Part shown: positions 52,355-61,612 of the stretch, piece by piece
How the letters are laid out: every line of letters starts with the position of its first letter
Numbering within the stretch: position 1 is the first letter of the stretch
Assembly: GCA_948616985.1 (NCBI GenBank)
Contig: CAPGDO010000009.1
Coordinates: forward strand, 20,236 to 84,235
Origin: MGBC163016 sp910588905
Lineage (GTDB): Bacteria > Actinomycetota > Coriobacteriia > Coriobacteriales > Eggerthellaceae
Length of the DNA: 64,000 nucleotides
Direction: 5' to 3'
Notes under the pieces: model-generated
Databases searched by the model: none
What the model was told of the DNA's origin: nothing
The model's input: the letters and a program-made list of their open reading frames with translations, nothing else
Program-made: the position numbers and the translations under genes

Positions 52355-53712
52355 GGGTTGGTTCCCTCGCTCATCCTCTTCAGTCGTTCGATACAGTCTA
52401 GCGGATTGGAGGGCACCACCTCTACGGCCTTCCCCGACTTCTCCGCGATATCCTTGGAGGTCATCCCATCCACGGTGAGCCCATCATCATTGAGCGCCAC
52501 CTGCGGCACCAGATAGATGCACTCCTCTCCTCCGTCGTGGTCCTGGATGGCCTGGACCATATCCGCTCCCGCCAGGAGCCCCGTCACATCCACATTGCCC
52601 CCGAAGAACCGGTTGGGCACGAACAGAGCGCTGGCTTGGGGGGCAAGGGGTGATGCGGTCAACAATCCCGGGAAATAGGGCTCCATGGCCTGCCCGCAGA
52701 GGAATGCCAGCTGGCGGTGGGCAGCTTCCAGGCTGGCAGTCACCTGAGCAAGGCCCTCCTGGCTGGAGGCCGCCTCCCACTCATCCACGCAGCTGCGCAC
52801 GATGCCGATCCCGTCTTCGAAGAGGGGAAAGCCGCCGTAGAAGGAAGCAGCAGGAAGATGCTCCAGCACCGCGTCCCCATAGGCGCTCAGGTAGAACTCA
52901 TCCGCGCAGAAGACCCAAGCATCCCCCCGCTCCCCTTCGGCCCTCAACTGAAAGGGCTGCACCCGCTCCAGGACAGCCAGAGCATCTTCGGGAGCATCGA
53001 AGCTCTTCCCGAAGGCGTCCTGATGGTCTGTGAACCCCAGGGGTACGATGCCCACAGCAGTGATACCGGGCCGCTCATAGGCCCAGGCAAGCGTCTCTTC
53101 CAACACGGTCCCGTCATTGACGCCGGGCACCAGGACGATCTGAGCATCCACCTGGATGCCCCCTGCCAAGAGCGCCTCCAAGTTCTCTAAGCCCCGAGAA
53201 GCTTGGTTGCCCATGAGCTGTTCGCGCACCGGAGCGCTCACAGCATGGAGGGATACCCGCAAGGGGCTCAAACGCTGCTCGAGGATGCGCTGGATGTCCT
53301 CCGGCCCCAGATTCGTGAGGGTAGCGAAGTTGCCTGAGAGGAAGCTCAAGCGGAAATCGTCATCCCGCAGGTACAGGCTGCGGCGCAGCCCCTTCGGCAG
53401 TTGCCGCATGAAGCAGAAGGTGCAAGCGTTGCGACAGGTGCGTACCCCATCGAAGATGACGCCTTCGAAGCTGATGCCCCAAGGTTCCTCCCAGGAGCGC
53501 TCAAGGAAGATGTCAGCTTGCCTTCCCTTCGGATCCAAGCAGGACAGGCAGCATTCGTCCTCAGTGGTGAGCCACTGCCAATCCAGGATATCGCGCACCG
53601 GATGACCGTCTACCGCAAGCACGATATCCCCTCCCTCAAGCCCCGCCCGAGACGCAGGGGAACCCTCGTCTACGGCAGCGATCACGGCCTGGGGCACCTT
53701 CTCAGAACTCAC
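52339..53712 (-). CDS. DUF512 radical-SAM-type protein with PDZ domain
   Basis: 457 aa. PDZ-like N-terminus ('EGSPASRAGLEGGDIVLAVDG'; core ASRAGLEGGD), then a radical-SAM CX3CX2C motif, C93-C97-C100 ('CRNACTFCF'), and the DUF512 C-terminal half. The start is a GTG at 53712 whose first bases overlap the ispH stop (GTGA), with GGAGG five bases upstream. Conserved beside der in many Gram-positives; function undefined. Co-occurrence with ispH and der suggests a housekeeping task. Confidence 0.88.
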   Translation of the reverse strand: MSSEKVPQAVIAAVDEGSPASRAGLEGGDIVLAVDGHPVRDILDWQWLTTEDECCLSCLDPKGRQADIFLERSWEEPWGISFEGVIFDGVRTCRNACTFCFMRQLPKGLRRSLYLRDDDFRLSFLSGNFATLTNLGPEDIQRILEQRLSPLRVSLHAVSAPVREQLMGNQASRGLENLEALLAGGIQVDAQIVLVPGVNDGTVLEETLAWAYERPGITAVGIVPLGFTDHQDAFGKSFDAPEDALAVLERVQPFQLRAEGERGDAWVFCADEFYLSAYGDAVLEHLPAASFYGGFPLFEDGIGIVRSCVDEWEAASSQEGLAQVTASLEAAHRQLAFLCGQAMEPYFPGLLTASPLAPQASALFVPNRFFGGNVDVTGLLAGADMVQAIQDHDGGEECIYLVPQVALNDDGLTVDGMTSKDIAEKSGKAVEVVPSNPLDCIERLKRMSEGTNPWHCR

Positions 53713-54545
53713 AGCGCCTCCAGGATGGACCGGGCATCGGCGATCTGATCCTCTGGGGTGGAAGCTCCTGCGGTGAGGCCGATCACCTTGCAACCGTCCA
53801 GATCGAGACGGCTCAGCTCAGCAGCTGATTCCACATGGAAGGTGCGCGGGCAGCTCTGGGAGCAGATCTCCGAGAGCCGTGTGGTATTGGATGAGTTCTT
53901 TCCCCCCAAGACCACCATAGCATCCACCTGACGCGCCACCTCCGCTGCCGTCTTCTGACGCTTGCGGGTGGCAGAGCAGATGGTGTCCTTGACGGTTGCG
54001 GAGATGCCCCGCACCTCAAGGGCGTTCAGGATACCCTCCAGGTTGTCCTTGGTCTGGGTCGTCTGGACCACCACACCTACCGGCTCATAGAGGTCAGCGG
54101 GGATGTCATCGGGGCTCAGCACCACATCAGCAGCTGCTCCACATGCCTTCGCATAGGCCAAAAGCCCTTCCACTTCCGGATGGCCCGCCTCTCCTACCAC
54201 GAGTACCCTGCATCCCTCCTGGGCCAGCACCGCTGCAGCGGCCTGGGCGCGGGCCACATGGGGACAGGTGGCATCAGCCATGGCCAATCCCTGCTCCTGG
54301 ATGCGTTCTTTCACCTGGGGGGTCACGCCGTGGCTGCGGATGACCACCGTGCCGCTGTCCACCTCATCCACATCTTCGGCTACGCGCACACCCTGGGATT
54401 CCAGCTTGCGCACCACCTGGGGATTATGGATAAGCGGTCCCAGGGTGGTCACGGATGTGCCCGCCTCCAAGAGGGCGTCCACCATGTCCAGTGCCCGCTG
54501 GACTCCGTAGCAGGCCCCTGCGAACTCGGCCAGGATCACCTGCAT
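53709..54545 (-). CDS. ispH: 4-hydroxy-3-methylbut-2-enyl diphosphate reductase
   Basis: 278 aa. [4Fe-4S] ligands in 'AGACYGVQRAL', 'ATCPHV' and 'TICSATRKRQ'; also 'GEAGHPEVEG' and 'TAGASTPEDQI'. Last step of the MEP isoprenoid pathway. No S1-domain fusion, unlike in some clostridia. It overlaps plsC by ten bases. Confidence 0.96.
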   Translation of the reverse strand: MQVILAEFAGACYGVQRALDMVDALLEAGTSVTTLGPLIHNPQVVRKLESQGVRVAEDVDEVDSGTVVIRSHGVTPQVKERIQEQGLAMADATCPHVARAQAAAAVLAQEGCRVLVVGEAGHPEVEGLLAYAKACGAAADVVLSPDDIPADLYEPVGVVVQTTQTKDNLEGILNALEVRGISATVKDTICSATRKRQKTAAEVARQVDAMVVLGGKNSSNTTRLSEICSQSCPRTFHVESAAELSRLDLDGCKVIGLTAGASTPEDQIADARSILEAL

Positions 54546-55360
54546 GCTGCAATGGCCTCAGCAGGAGTGCGCACGGGGATGGGGTTATCGCGGAAGATCT
54601 CAGCGTAGTCTTTGGTCTCTGGAAAGAGAGCTGTCATGTCTACCTCTTCAGCGGGGATCTGACGGGAGAGCGCGAAGCATTCCCGCATGGCATACCAGGT
54701 GCAACCCTCCAGCCTATCCGCTTTCGGCAAGAAATCGAAGTCAGAGAGCACGACAGGGGATCCGTATTCCACCGTGATCTTCGGGAAATGGATGCGCTGG
54801 CCCTTCTGCTTCACATATTCGGCATTGCGCACCGTCATGGGCAACAAGGGAGCCTTGCCCATCTTCGCTATGAAGGCCGCTCCCGCATGGAGGCTGGGGA
54901 TCTTGGAGCCCTTACCTCGACGGGTCCCCTCTGGCAGGATGCCCACCAGCTCATCATCCTTGAGCATGCGGGCTGCTCGCTTGATGGCGACCCTGTCAGA
55001 GCTATCCCGCTTGACCGGGAACGCCCCTACCCGGGAGAGGATCTGACCTACTAGGCCGTGAGCATTGTCGAAGAGGCTCTCGCGACCCATGAGGCGGATC
55101 CACTGCTTCGGCCGTGCGGAGAGGTAGATGAAGGCAACGTCGAGGAATGACGTGTGGTTGCAGACCACCACCGCACCGCAGTGGCCCTTGAAGGCACGCA
55201 GGGTCTCACGGCCATCCACCCGATAGCGGAACAGGACCTTGCACACACCGCCCACGACCCCATAGACCAGGTTCCCGAACCAATGGGGTATCTGCTTCTC
55301 AGAGGATACGCCCCCTAAGGGCATATCCCACATCTTCTCGTAGGGAAGGAACAGGCCCAT
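54536..55360 (-). CDS. plsC: 1-acyl-sn-glycerol-3-phosphate acyltransferase
   Basis: 274 aa. Catalytic HX4D in 'VCNHTSFLD' and 'LPEGTRRGKGSK'. One N-terminal hydrophobic segment. Makes phosphatidic acid from lysophosphatidate, the step after PlsY. ATG 55360 follows GAGG. It lies eight bases after cmk; the cmk-plsC-ispH order is common in Gram-positives. Confidence 0.93.
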   Translation of the reverse strand: MGLFLPYEKMWDMPLGGVSSEKQIPHWFGNLVYGVVGGVCKVLFRYRVDGRETLRAFKGHCGAVVVCNHTSFLDVAFIYLSARPKQWIRLMGRESLFDNAHGLVGQILSRVGAFPVKRDSSDRVAIKRAARMLKDDELVGILPEGTRRGKGSKIPSLHAGAAFIAKMGKAPLLPMTVRNAEYVKQKGQRIHFPKITVEYGSPVVLSDFDFLPKADRLEGCTWYAMRECFALSRQIPAEEVDMTALFPETKDYAEIFRDNPIPVRTPAEAIAACR

Positions 55361-55367
55361 GGGAACC

Positions 55368-56054
55368 TCAAGCCTCCTGACCCTCTTGGGCCAGGGTAGC
55401 CAGCACGCAGATGCTTTCGATGATGTCTTCTATATAGGTGCCCGTAGAATCTATCACACGAGCATCATCAGCAGGCTTGAGCGGGGAGTTCCCGCGGTTC
55501 TGGTCTGCCTCATCCCGACGGATGATGTCAGCCAGCACCTCCTGATAGTCGATAGAGCCCACGCCCCTATCCGCATTCTGCCGCACCCGGCGATGGGCGC
55601 GCTCCTCATCAGAGGCCGTGAGGAAGATCTTGAGCTGGGCATCCGGGCACACCACCGTGCCGATGTCCCTGCCCTCTATGACGTAGTCTCCCCCGGAGGC
55701 TATCCGGCGCTGCTCTTCCACCAGTGCTTCGCGCACCTGCCCAGCGGCGGAAACAGGGCTCACCGCCTTGTCTATCTGAGCCGTGCGGATGGCTTCCGTG
55801 ACATCATGGCCATTGATGCTGACCCCTTTGGCGATGGGATTGCCCGCTTCGTGCTGGAAGGCGATGGTGCAGCTACGGGCCAGTTGCCCCAGGGCGTCAT
55901 CATCATCGAGCGCCACGCCCTCCTGGACGGCCAACCAAGCAACGGAGCGGTACATAGCTCCTGTATCCAGGCATTTGAAGCCGAGCTTCTTGGCGCAGGC
56001 CTTGGCTACGCTGGATTTACCGGCACCGGCCGGCCCATCTATCGCGATGATCAC
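55368..56054 (-). CDS. cmk: Cytidylate kinase
   Basis: 228 aa. P-loop 'IDGPAGAGKSSVAK', 'DTGAMYRSVAW', 'VIEGRDIGTVVCPDA' and 'ADIIRRDEADQNR'. Phosphorylates CMP and dCMP. It starts with GTG directly after the aroA stop (TAAGTG), with GGAGG just upstream. Confidence 0.96.
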   Translation of the reverse strand: MIIAIDGPAGAGKSSVAKACAKKLGFKCLDTGAMYRSVAWLAVQEGVALDDDDALGQLARSCTIAFQHEAGNPIAKGVSINGHDVTEAIRTAQIDKAVSPVSAAGQVREALVEEQRRIASGGDYVIEGRDIGTVVCPDAQLKIFLTASDEERAHRRVRQNADRGVGSIDYQEVLADIIRRDEADQNRGNSPLKPADDARVIDSTGTYIEDIIESICVLATLAQEGQEA

Positions 56055-57374
56055 TTATGCCTCCAAAGACGAGATGGCATCCAGGAAACCCGGATAGCTG
56101 ATGGCAATGGACTGGAACCCCTGGATGGTAACGGGCGCCGTAGAGGTCATCCCCAACACCGCCCAGGTCATAGCCAAGCGGTGATCACCCTGAGAATCGA
56201 ACGTCACTCCCGCAGGCACAGTCAGGTTCGGATCGCCTTCGATATAGAGGTTGTCCCCCTCTTCCCACGCATCTATGCCGATGAGCTCCAGACCATCGAT
56301 GATGGCTTGGAGCCGATCCGTCTCCTTCACGCGCAGCTCGGAAGCCCCTTTGAACACGGTAACCCCCTTCGCATGGGCGGCCACCACCGCCAGGATGGGC
56401 ACCTCGTCCACGATGGAGGCGAAGTGCTGAGCGGGGATCTCGCAGCCATGAAGCCGTTCGGTGAAGGAAGCCTTGATGATGCCGAAGGGTGCTTTGCCTT
56501 CGGCCCCTTCACGAGCATCCTCTATATTGGCACCCATGCGCTCCAGCGTGCGAACGAAGCCGATGCGAGCCGGGTTCAGAGAGACATCTTGGATGCGGAT
56601 GGAGCTACCGCGCTTGAGGATGGCAGCAGCGCAGAGGAATGCAGCCGAAGAAGGATCCCCCGGCACATTCAGGTCAGCAGCATGCATGACCTGAGGACCC
56701 GTGACGCTGGCAACCCGCGTGCCCGCCGTCGTGGGGACGCCGAATTCAGGGAGCATGAGCTCCGTGTGATTGCGAGAAGGTGCTGGCTCATTCAGGGTGG
56801 TCTTGCCATCCGCATAGACTCCCGCCAGGAGCACCGCCGTCTTCAGCTGAGCAGAAGCCATGGGCGCATCGTAGGTGATGGCGCGCAGATGAGAGGTGCC
56901 CTTCTCCGTGATGGGGAGATGGTCCGCTTCGGCGGGCTTGAACTGGACGCCCATCTTCATGAGAGGTGCGGTGTTGCGCCGCATGGGACGCCGCTTGAGC
57001 GAGTCATCCCCCGTGATGGTGACCTGGATGTCCCAGGGTGCCAAGATGCCCATCAGAAGCCGCGCTGTGGTGCCGGAATTGCCGCAATCTATGGGAGCAT
57101 CCGGCTGGCAAGGGCCCTGGGCGCCCCAGCCGGTAACAGCACCCTCCAAAGAGCCGTCCTCCGCCGGATGCAGATCCACCTTCGCCCCTAGCGCCCGAAC
57201 GGCTTGGATGGATGACCGCACGTCCTCTGAATCGAGGACGCCTTTGAGATGGGAAGTCCCTTCAGCCATGGCCGAGAAGAGAACGGCCCTATGGGATATG
57301 GACTTGTCTCCCGGAACGCGGACGTCACCCGTAAGCGGGCCAGTCAGCGGTTCGATGGTAACAGCATCAGACAT
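56055..57374 (-). CDS. aroA: 3-phosphoshikimate 1-carboxyvinyltransferase (EPSP synthase)
   Basis: About 439 aa. 'GDKSISHRAVL' and 'DCGNSGTTARLLMGILA' are EPSPS signatures; the catalytic 'RNHTELML' and 'DEVPILAV' are also present. Catalyses the sixth shikimate-pathway step. Start ATG 57374 overlaps the tyrA stop by eight bases; a farther in-frame start at 57464 would overlap tyrA more. Confidence 0.95.
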   Translation of the reverse strand: MSDAVTIEPLTGPLTGDVRVPGDKSISHRAVLFSAMAEGTSHLKGVLDSEDVRSSIQAVRALGAKVDLHPAEDGSLEGAVTGWGAQGPCQPDAPIDCGNSGTTARLLMGILAPWDIQVTITGDDSLKRRPMRRNTAPLMKMGVQFKPAEADHLPITEKGTSHLRAITYDAPMASAQLKTAVLLAGVYADGKTTLNEPAPSRNHTELMLPEFGVPTTAGTRVASVTGPQVMHAADLNVPGDPSSAAFLCAAAILKRGSSIRIQDVSLNPARIGFVRTLERMGANIEDAREGAEGKAPFGIIKASFTERLHGCEIPAQHFASIVDEVPILAVVAAHAKGVTVFKGASELRVKETDRLQAIIDGLELIGIDAWEEGDNLYIEGDPNLTVPAGVTFDSQGDHRLAMTWAVLGMTSTAPVTIQGFQSIAISYPGFLDAISSLEA

Positions 57375-58530
57375 GAGCATGCTCCTTAGGCTCGATGGGT
57401 CTGAAAGATACAGTATACCCTGCGTTGATGAGTTGGAAGGAGAGCTGCCCCACATCTCCCTCATCCGTGAGCATGAGGGAGAGGACGGCGTTGCCCTCGG
57501 AGAGGTGGTCTATCTCGATGGATTGGATATTGCAGCCCACTGAGCTGGCAATGGTGGTGACCTCTGCCACCACACCGGTGCGGTTCACCATGGGGATGCG
57601 CACCTCAAGGAGCTTATCAGAGCCAGGCACCCACTGAGCTGGCAATTCCCGACGAGCATCCGCCGCTATGCGCAAGAGCTGTTTCAGTCCCTCGGCGTCG
57701 CGGTCTTCGATGGCCTGAGCGTAGGCAGAGATGATGGCTTCCATCTCATGGAGACCATCCGCAAGGGCCTCGGCATTGTCGAAGGCGATGCCACACCACA
57801 GCTCCGGTGATCCCGCTGCCACCCGCGTGGTGTCCTTGAAGCCGCCTGCCGCCAGACGCATGAGGGCGTTGTTCTCATCGGCGTGGTCCAGAGCCAATCG
57901 CATGAGGGAAGAGGCCACCATATGAGGCACGTGGCTCACCACAGCCACCGCTTGGTCATGGCTCTCCCGCGGCAATGACACCACCCGGGCGTCTATCCCG
58001 CAAATGAGCTCATGGAGCTTCTGGAAGCTATCCGGATCAGTGGTCTCGTCAGGACAGAGGATCCAGTTCGCCCCTTCGAAGAGGTCGGTGCGCGCACCGT
58101 CTATGCCGCTGGCCTCGGACCCGGCCATGGGATGGCCTGGGATGTAGCGCTGACCATCCTCCAGCATCTCCCGCGCAGAATCCAGGATGTGGGACTTGGT
58201 GGAGATGGTATCTGTCACCACTCCCCCGAAACCACTCTGTTGCACCAGGCCGAAGTAGTCATCCACCGCTGCCACGGGGGTGGAGATGATGAGCAGATCG
58301 GCTTCGTCGGACAAGAAGCGCACGAAGGCCTCGTCCTGGGGCGTGCAGGCGTCATCTACCCAGCCGCGCTCCTGAGCCACCACGCCGCTACGAGAATCAG
58401 TGTCAACACCGAAGATGCGCACATCCGGATAGGCTTTCCTGATGGCTCCGGCAATGGATGAGCCGATCAACCCGAGCCCGGCGATGGCTATGTTGTGAAA
58501 TGGTGCGGGAGCTATCTGGATGTCTTCCAT
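57367..58530 (-). CDS. tyrA: Prephenate dehydrogenase with C-terminal ACT domain
   Basis: 387 aa. NAD-binding 'AGLGLIGSSIAGAIRK', 'GHPMAGSEASG', 'SHVPHMVASSLM' and 'AGGFKDTTRVA'. The C-terminal ACT domain ('GVVAEVTTIASSVGCNIQSI') should give tyrosine feedback. ATG 58530 with GAAGG upstream. The 85-bp gap before it, behind the pseudouridine synthase, could hold a promoter. Confidence 0.95.
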   Translation of the reverse strand: MEDIQIAPAPFHNIAIAGLGLIGSSIAGAIRKAYPDVRIFGVDTDSRSGVVAQERGWVDDACTPQDEAFVRFLSDEADLLIISTPVAAVDDYFGLVQQSGFGGVVTDTISTKSHILDSAREMLEDGQRYIPGHPMAGSEASGIDGARTDLFEGANWILCPDETTDPDSFQKLHELICGIDARVVSLPRESHDQAVAVVSHVPHMVASSLMRLALDHADENNALMRLAAGGFKDTTRVAAGSPELWCGIAFDNAEALADGLHEMEAIISAYAQAIEDRDAEGLKQLLRIAADARRELPAQWVPGSDKLLEVRIPMVNRTGVVAEVTTIASSVGCNIQSIEIDHLSEGNAVLSLMLTDEGDVGQLSFQLINAGYTVSFRPIEPKEHAHV

Positions 58531-58615
58531 CAGTGGTGCCTTCGTTTCGTGAATGGGTATATTCGCCCATTGTAATGGAATGACCCGCTGGATGAGAGCC
58601 CATCCTCGCGCTGGC

Positions 58616-59329
58616 CTACGGGTGGGCGAAGAGGAGCTCCATATCCCCTTCGGTAAGCTCCCGCCACGAACCCAAGGGCAGATCATCCAGCTCATAGGCG
58701 CCTATGGCCACGCGCTCAAGGGTGATGACCGGATGCCCGACCGCTTCCAGCATGCGACGCACCTGACGGTTGCGGCCCTCATGGATGCGCAAGCGCACCA
58801 CGGAGCGGTCAGGCAACCGGACCAGATCGGCTTCAGCCGGAGCAGTGAGGCCGTCCTCCAGCAGCACGCCTTGCCGCAGCTTCTCCAGAGCTTCCTCCTC
58901 CACATCCCCCTGCACCTGGGCGATATAGGTCTTCACCACTCCCTGGGAAGGGTGCGTGAGCCTATTGCCCAGATCGCCATCGGTAGTGAACAGCAGGAGC
59001 CCGCTGGTATCCACATCCAGTCGGCCCACATGGAAGAGGGACGGATGCTCATCAAGGGGGATGAGCTCAGAGACGCAGTGCTCCATATGGGGGTCTGCCA
59101 GAGAGCTGGCGTAGCCGCAGGGCTTGTTCAGGGCAAGGGTGAACCGCTCGGATGACCGCACCGGCACCCCATCGAAGAGGATCTCATCCGCTTCGGGGTC
59201 AGCCTTGTCTCCCAGCTTCGCCCGCTGCCCATTCACCTTCACGCGCCCCTCTTCCAAGAAGGTCTCGCAGGCGCGACGAGACCCGCAGCCTGCCCGGGCC
59301 AGGATCTTCTGGAGGCGCTGCTCACTCAT
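58616..59329 (-). CDS. rluB: RsuA/RluB-family 23S rRNA pseudouridine synthase
   Basis: 237 aa. S4 domain ('RLQKILARAGCGSRRACE') then the catalytic 'GRLDVDTSGLLLFT' with Asp in GRLD, and 'EGRNRQVRRML'. ATG 59329 overlaps the scpB stop by eight bases. The RluB assignment within the family is by context, since scpA-scpB-rluB is a common order. Confidence 0.92.
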   Translation of the reverse strand: MSEQRLQKILARAGCGSRRACETFLEEGRVKVNGQRAKLGDKADPEADEILFDGVPVRSSERFTLALNKPCGYASSLADPHMEHCVSELIPLDEHPSLFHVGRLDVDTSGLLLFTTDGDLGNRLTHPSQGVVKTYIAQVQGDVEEEALEKLRQGVLLEDGLTAPAEADLVRLPDRSVVRLRIHEGRNRQVRRMLEAVGHPVITLERVAIGAYELDDLPLGSWRELTEGDMELLFAHP

Positions 59330-60152
59330 CGTCGGTGTCGAAGACGAGCTCGTCGAAATCGATCTTCTCCACCACGCCCGCTGTGGAGGCAAGAGCCTGG
59401 CGCATCATCTGCTGAAGGGGATCGTCCTCCCCTGACTGGGTCAGGTCATCCCGGCGCTCCTCGGCGGAGAGCTGAGCTTGGGCTTCCACCATGCCCGCCA
59501 CTGCCGCTTCGGCGTCATCATCGTAGAGCATCTGCTCAGCCAGCCGCGCTGCTTCCTCATCTGTCAGGGACGCCTCGTCGCGGGTGGCGTTGAGCCGCTC
59601 GCGGATCAACCGCTCGGTCTCCTCATCCGGAGCGAAAGCGGCTAGGTCGGTCATATCATCCAGGCTCTTCAATCCGAACTGGTCCAAGAACGTCCGGGAA
59701 GTTCCATAGAGGGTGGGATTCCCCGGCGTGTCAGCGCTCCCCAATTCGCGCACGAGCCCTTTCTCCACCAACGAGGAGATAGAGGAATCAGAGGTGACAC
59801 CGCGGACCGAAGAGACCTGGGCCCGCGTCACCGGCTGCATATAGGCGATGATGGCCAGGGTCTCCATGGCTGCAGCCGAGAGCTTCCGCGTATCCCAGGA
59901 GCGAACATAGCCCTCGATGAGCTCATGGTGCTCCGCGTGGGTCACCAATTGCCAGCCGCTGGCCGTCTGGCGCAGCTGGATGCCCGCATTCTCTTGGCGC
60001 TTCTCCCCCTGCAAGCGGACCAGTGCCCGCGTGACCTCTGCTCCCTCCAGTTCCAACTGCTCTGCCAAGACCGCGGCCGCCACGGGCTCATCGCTCACGA
60101 AGAGCAGCGCTTCCAAAGCCGAGCTCAGGTATGCATCATCTTTGAACGTCAT
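59322..60152 (-). CDS. scpB: Segregation and condensation protein ScpB
   Basis: 276 aa; tandem winged helices ('ALLFVSDEPVAAAVLAEQL', 'TLAIIAYMQPVTRAQVSSVRG') and an acidic C-terminal extension of about 80 residues. Non-SMC condensin subunit. Its start overlaps the scpA stop by four bases (ATGA). Confidence 0.94.
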   Translation of the reverse strand: MTFKDDAYLSSALEALLFVSDEPVAAAVLAEQLELEGAEVTRALVRLQGEKRQENAGIQLRQTASGWQLVTHAEHHELIEGYVRSWDTRKLSAAAMETLAIIAYMQPVTRAQVSSVRGVTSDSSISSLVEKGLVRELGSADTPGNPTLYGTSRTFLDQFGLKSLDDMTDLAAFAPDEETERLIRERLNATRDEASLTDEEAARLAEQMLYDDDAEAAVAGMVEAQAQLSAEERRDDLTQSGEDDPLQQMMRQALASTAGVVEKIDFDELVFDTDDE

Positions 60153-60919
60153 TCGCCGTCCTCCTCAAGGAACAGGGCACCAGACCCTTCGATATAGCGG
60201 ATGTCGATATCACCGAATGCCTCGGGCTGCTCTAAGCGCACCATCTGCCGTTTATAGAGCTCCAACACCGCCAAGAAGGTGACCACGATGACCTGAGGTG
60301 TGGGAGAGGCTTGCACGAGGCTTCGGAAGGAGAGGCGCTTATCCGTGACGATGCGCTCATGGATGCTGCGCACGAAGGTCTCGACCGGTATGGGCTTGCT
60401 GGCGATATGCTCGCTCTCCAGCAGGAACACCTCCCGGCGCGCCAGGGCCGCAGCGGCCCTCACTCCCAGGTCCTCTAGGGTGACCCCTTTGAGGAAGTCC
60501 GGCATGAGGTCTCCGAAGGCGGGTCCTGGGCCGAAGGGACGGGAATGCATCCTCCCTTCCGTACGGAAGCGGGAATACAGTTCCTCAGAGGCGTTCTTGA
60601 ACTGCTTGTAGGCGATGAGCTTCTGGGCGAGCACCTCCCGAGCCGCATCCGGCGGCAAGCCTTCAACGTCTTCATCCAGCTCTTCCCGGGGCTTGGGCAC
60701 CAGCGCGCGGGCCTTCATCTCCAAGAGCGTAGAGGCCACCAAGAGGAAATCCGAGGCCACATCCAGATCCAAGCTGCGCATGCGGGCAACCTCAGAGAGG
60801 TACTGATCGGCGATATCCGCGATGGAGATGGCTCCGATATCAACGCGCTTCTTGCTCACCAGGTAGAGCAAGAGGTCGAAGGGGCCTTCGAAGGCTTCTG
60901 TCTTGACCTTGTACGCCAT
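60149..60919 (-). CDS. scpA: Segregation and condensation protein ScpA
   Basis: 256 aa kleisin. 'FEGPFDLLLYLVSKKRVDIG' (FEGPLDLL-type) at the N-terminus and a C-terminal winged helix ('VIVVTFLAVLELYKRQMVRL'). Bridges SMC heads. Preceded by GGAGG; it lies 18 bp after the M50 protease gene. Confidence 0.95.
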   Translation of the reverse strand: MAYKVKTEAFEGPFDLLLYLVSKKRVDIGAISIADIADQYLSEVARMRSLDLDVASDFLLVASTLLEMKARALVPKPREELDEDVEGLPPDAAREVLAQKLIAYKQFKNASEELYSRFRTEGRMHSRPFGPGPAFGDLMPDFLKGVTLEDLGVRAAAALARREVFLLESEHIASKPIPVETFVRSIHERIVTDKRLSFRSLVQASPTPQVIVVTFLAVLELYKRQMVRLEQPEAFGDIDIRYIEGSGALFLEEDGE

Positions 60920-60937
60920 GGGGTGCGGCCGCCTCCT

Positions 60938-61612
60938 CTAGGAGATCCTGAAGGGGAACAACAGGTTCCCTAGGTTGCCAGCGGTCACATCCAGATACCA
61001 GGAGAACGGATTGAACCCCACCGCGTAGGGCAGGACGATGATGACGATCATGAATATGGGGAATGCATAATGCTGGATGGAATACCACTTCGGCAGCCAC
61101 TGCTCCGGGATGAAGACGGCGATGATGGAAGAGCCGTCCAGGGGCGGGATGGGGATCAGGTTGAAGAACATGAGATAGAGGTTCACCAGCGTGAAGGTGG
61201 CCAGCAGGAGCATGAGGAAGTAGCCCGCCTGGCTCTGGAGGATGTGGGGCGCCAACCCGAAGACCATATGGGCGAGCAGCGCAGCCAGAACGGCCATGAC
61301 CAGATTGGCTGCCGGGCCTGCGAACCCGGTGATGGCATCCCCCTTGCGCGGATCTTTGAAGTAGCTGGGGTTGTAGGGCACTGGCTTCGCATAGCCGAAG
61401 ATGGGCATGTGCAGCACCATGAGCATGAGCGGCAGGATGACGGTGCCGAAGGGATCGATATGCTTCAACGGGTTCAGGGACAGCCTCCCCGCCCGCTTGG
61501 CCGTTGGGTCTCCCAGCTTATAGGCAGCATAGCCGTGGGCCACCTCGTGACCGGTCAGCGCCACCGTGAAGCTGATGATGGCGCAGGCGTAGTACATGAC
61601 CTCTTCTAGCAT
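60938..61612 (-). CDS. M50 site-2-protease-family membrane metalloprotease
   Basis: 224 aa, six hydrophobic segments. HExxH zinc site in 'LTGHEVAHGYAAYKLGD' and the second motif 'IPIPPLDGS' (N/D-P-P-L-D-G). The short form lacks a PDZ domain, as in the YwhC-like/Rip3-like branch. Substrate unknown. Overlaps the ABC-F stop by seven bases. Confidence 0.9.
   Translation of the reverse strand: MLEEVMYYACAIISFTVALTGHEVAHGYAAYKLGDPTAKRAGRLSLNPLKHIDPFGTVILPLMLMVLHMPIFGYAKPVPYNPSYFKDPRKGDAITGFAGPAANLVMAVLAALLAHMVFGLAPHILQSQAGYFLMLLLATFTLVNLYLMFFNLIPIPPLDGSSIIAVFIPEQWLPKWYSIQHYAFPIFMIVIIVLPYAVGFNPFSWYLDVTAGNLGNLLFPFRIS

Noticed and set aside
58531..58615. AATGGG/CCCATT hairpin before tyrA as a terminator
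   Set aside because: Only a 6-bp stem with an 8-base loop and no T-run on the minus strand.
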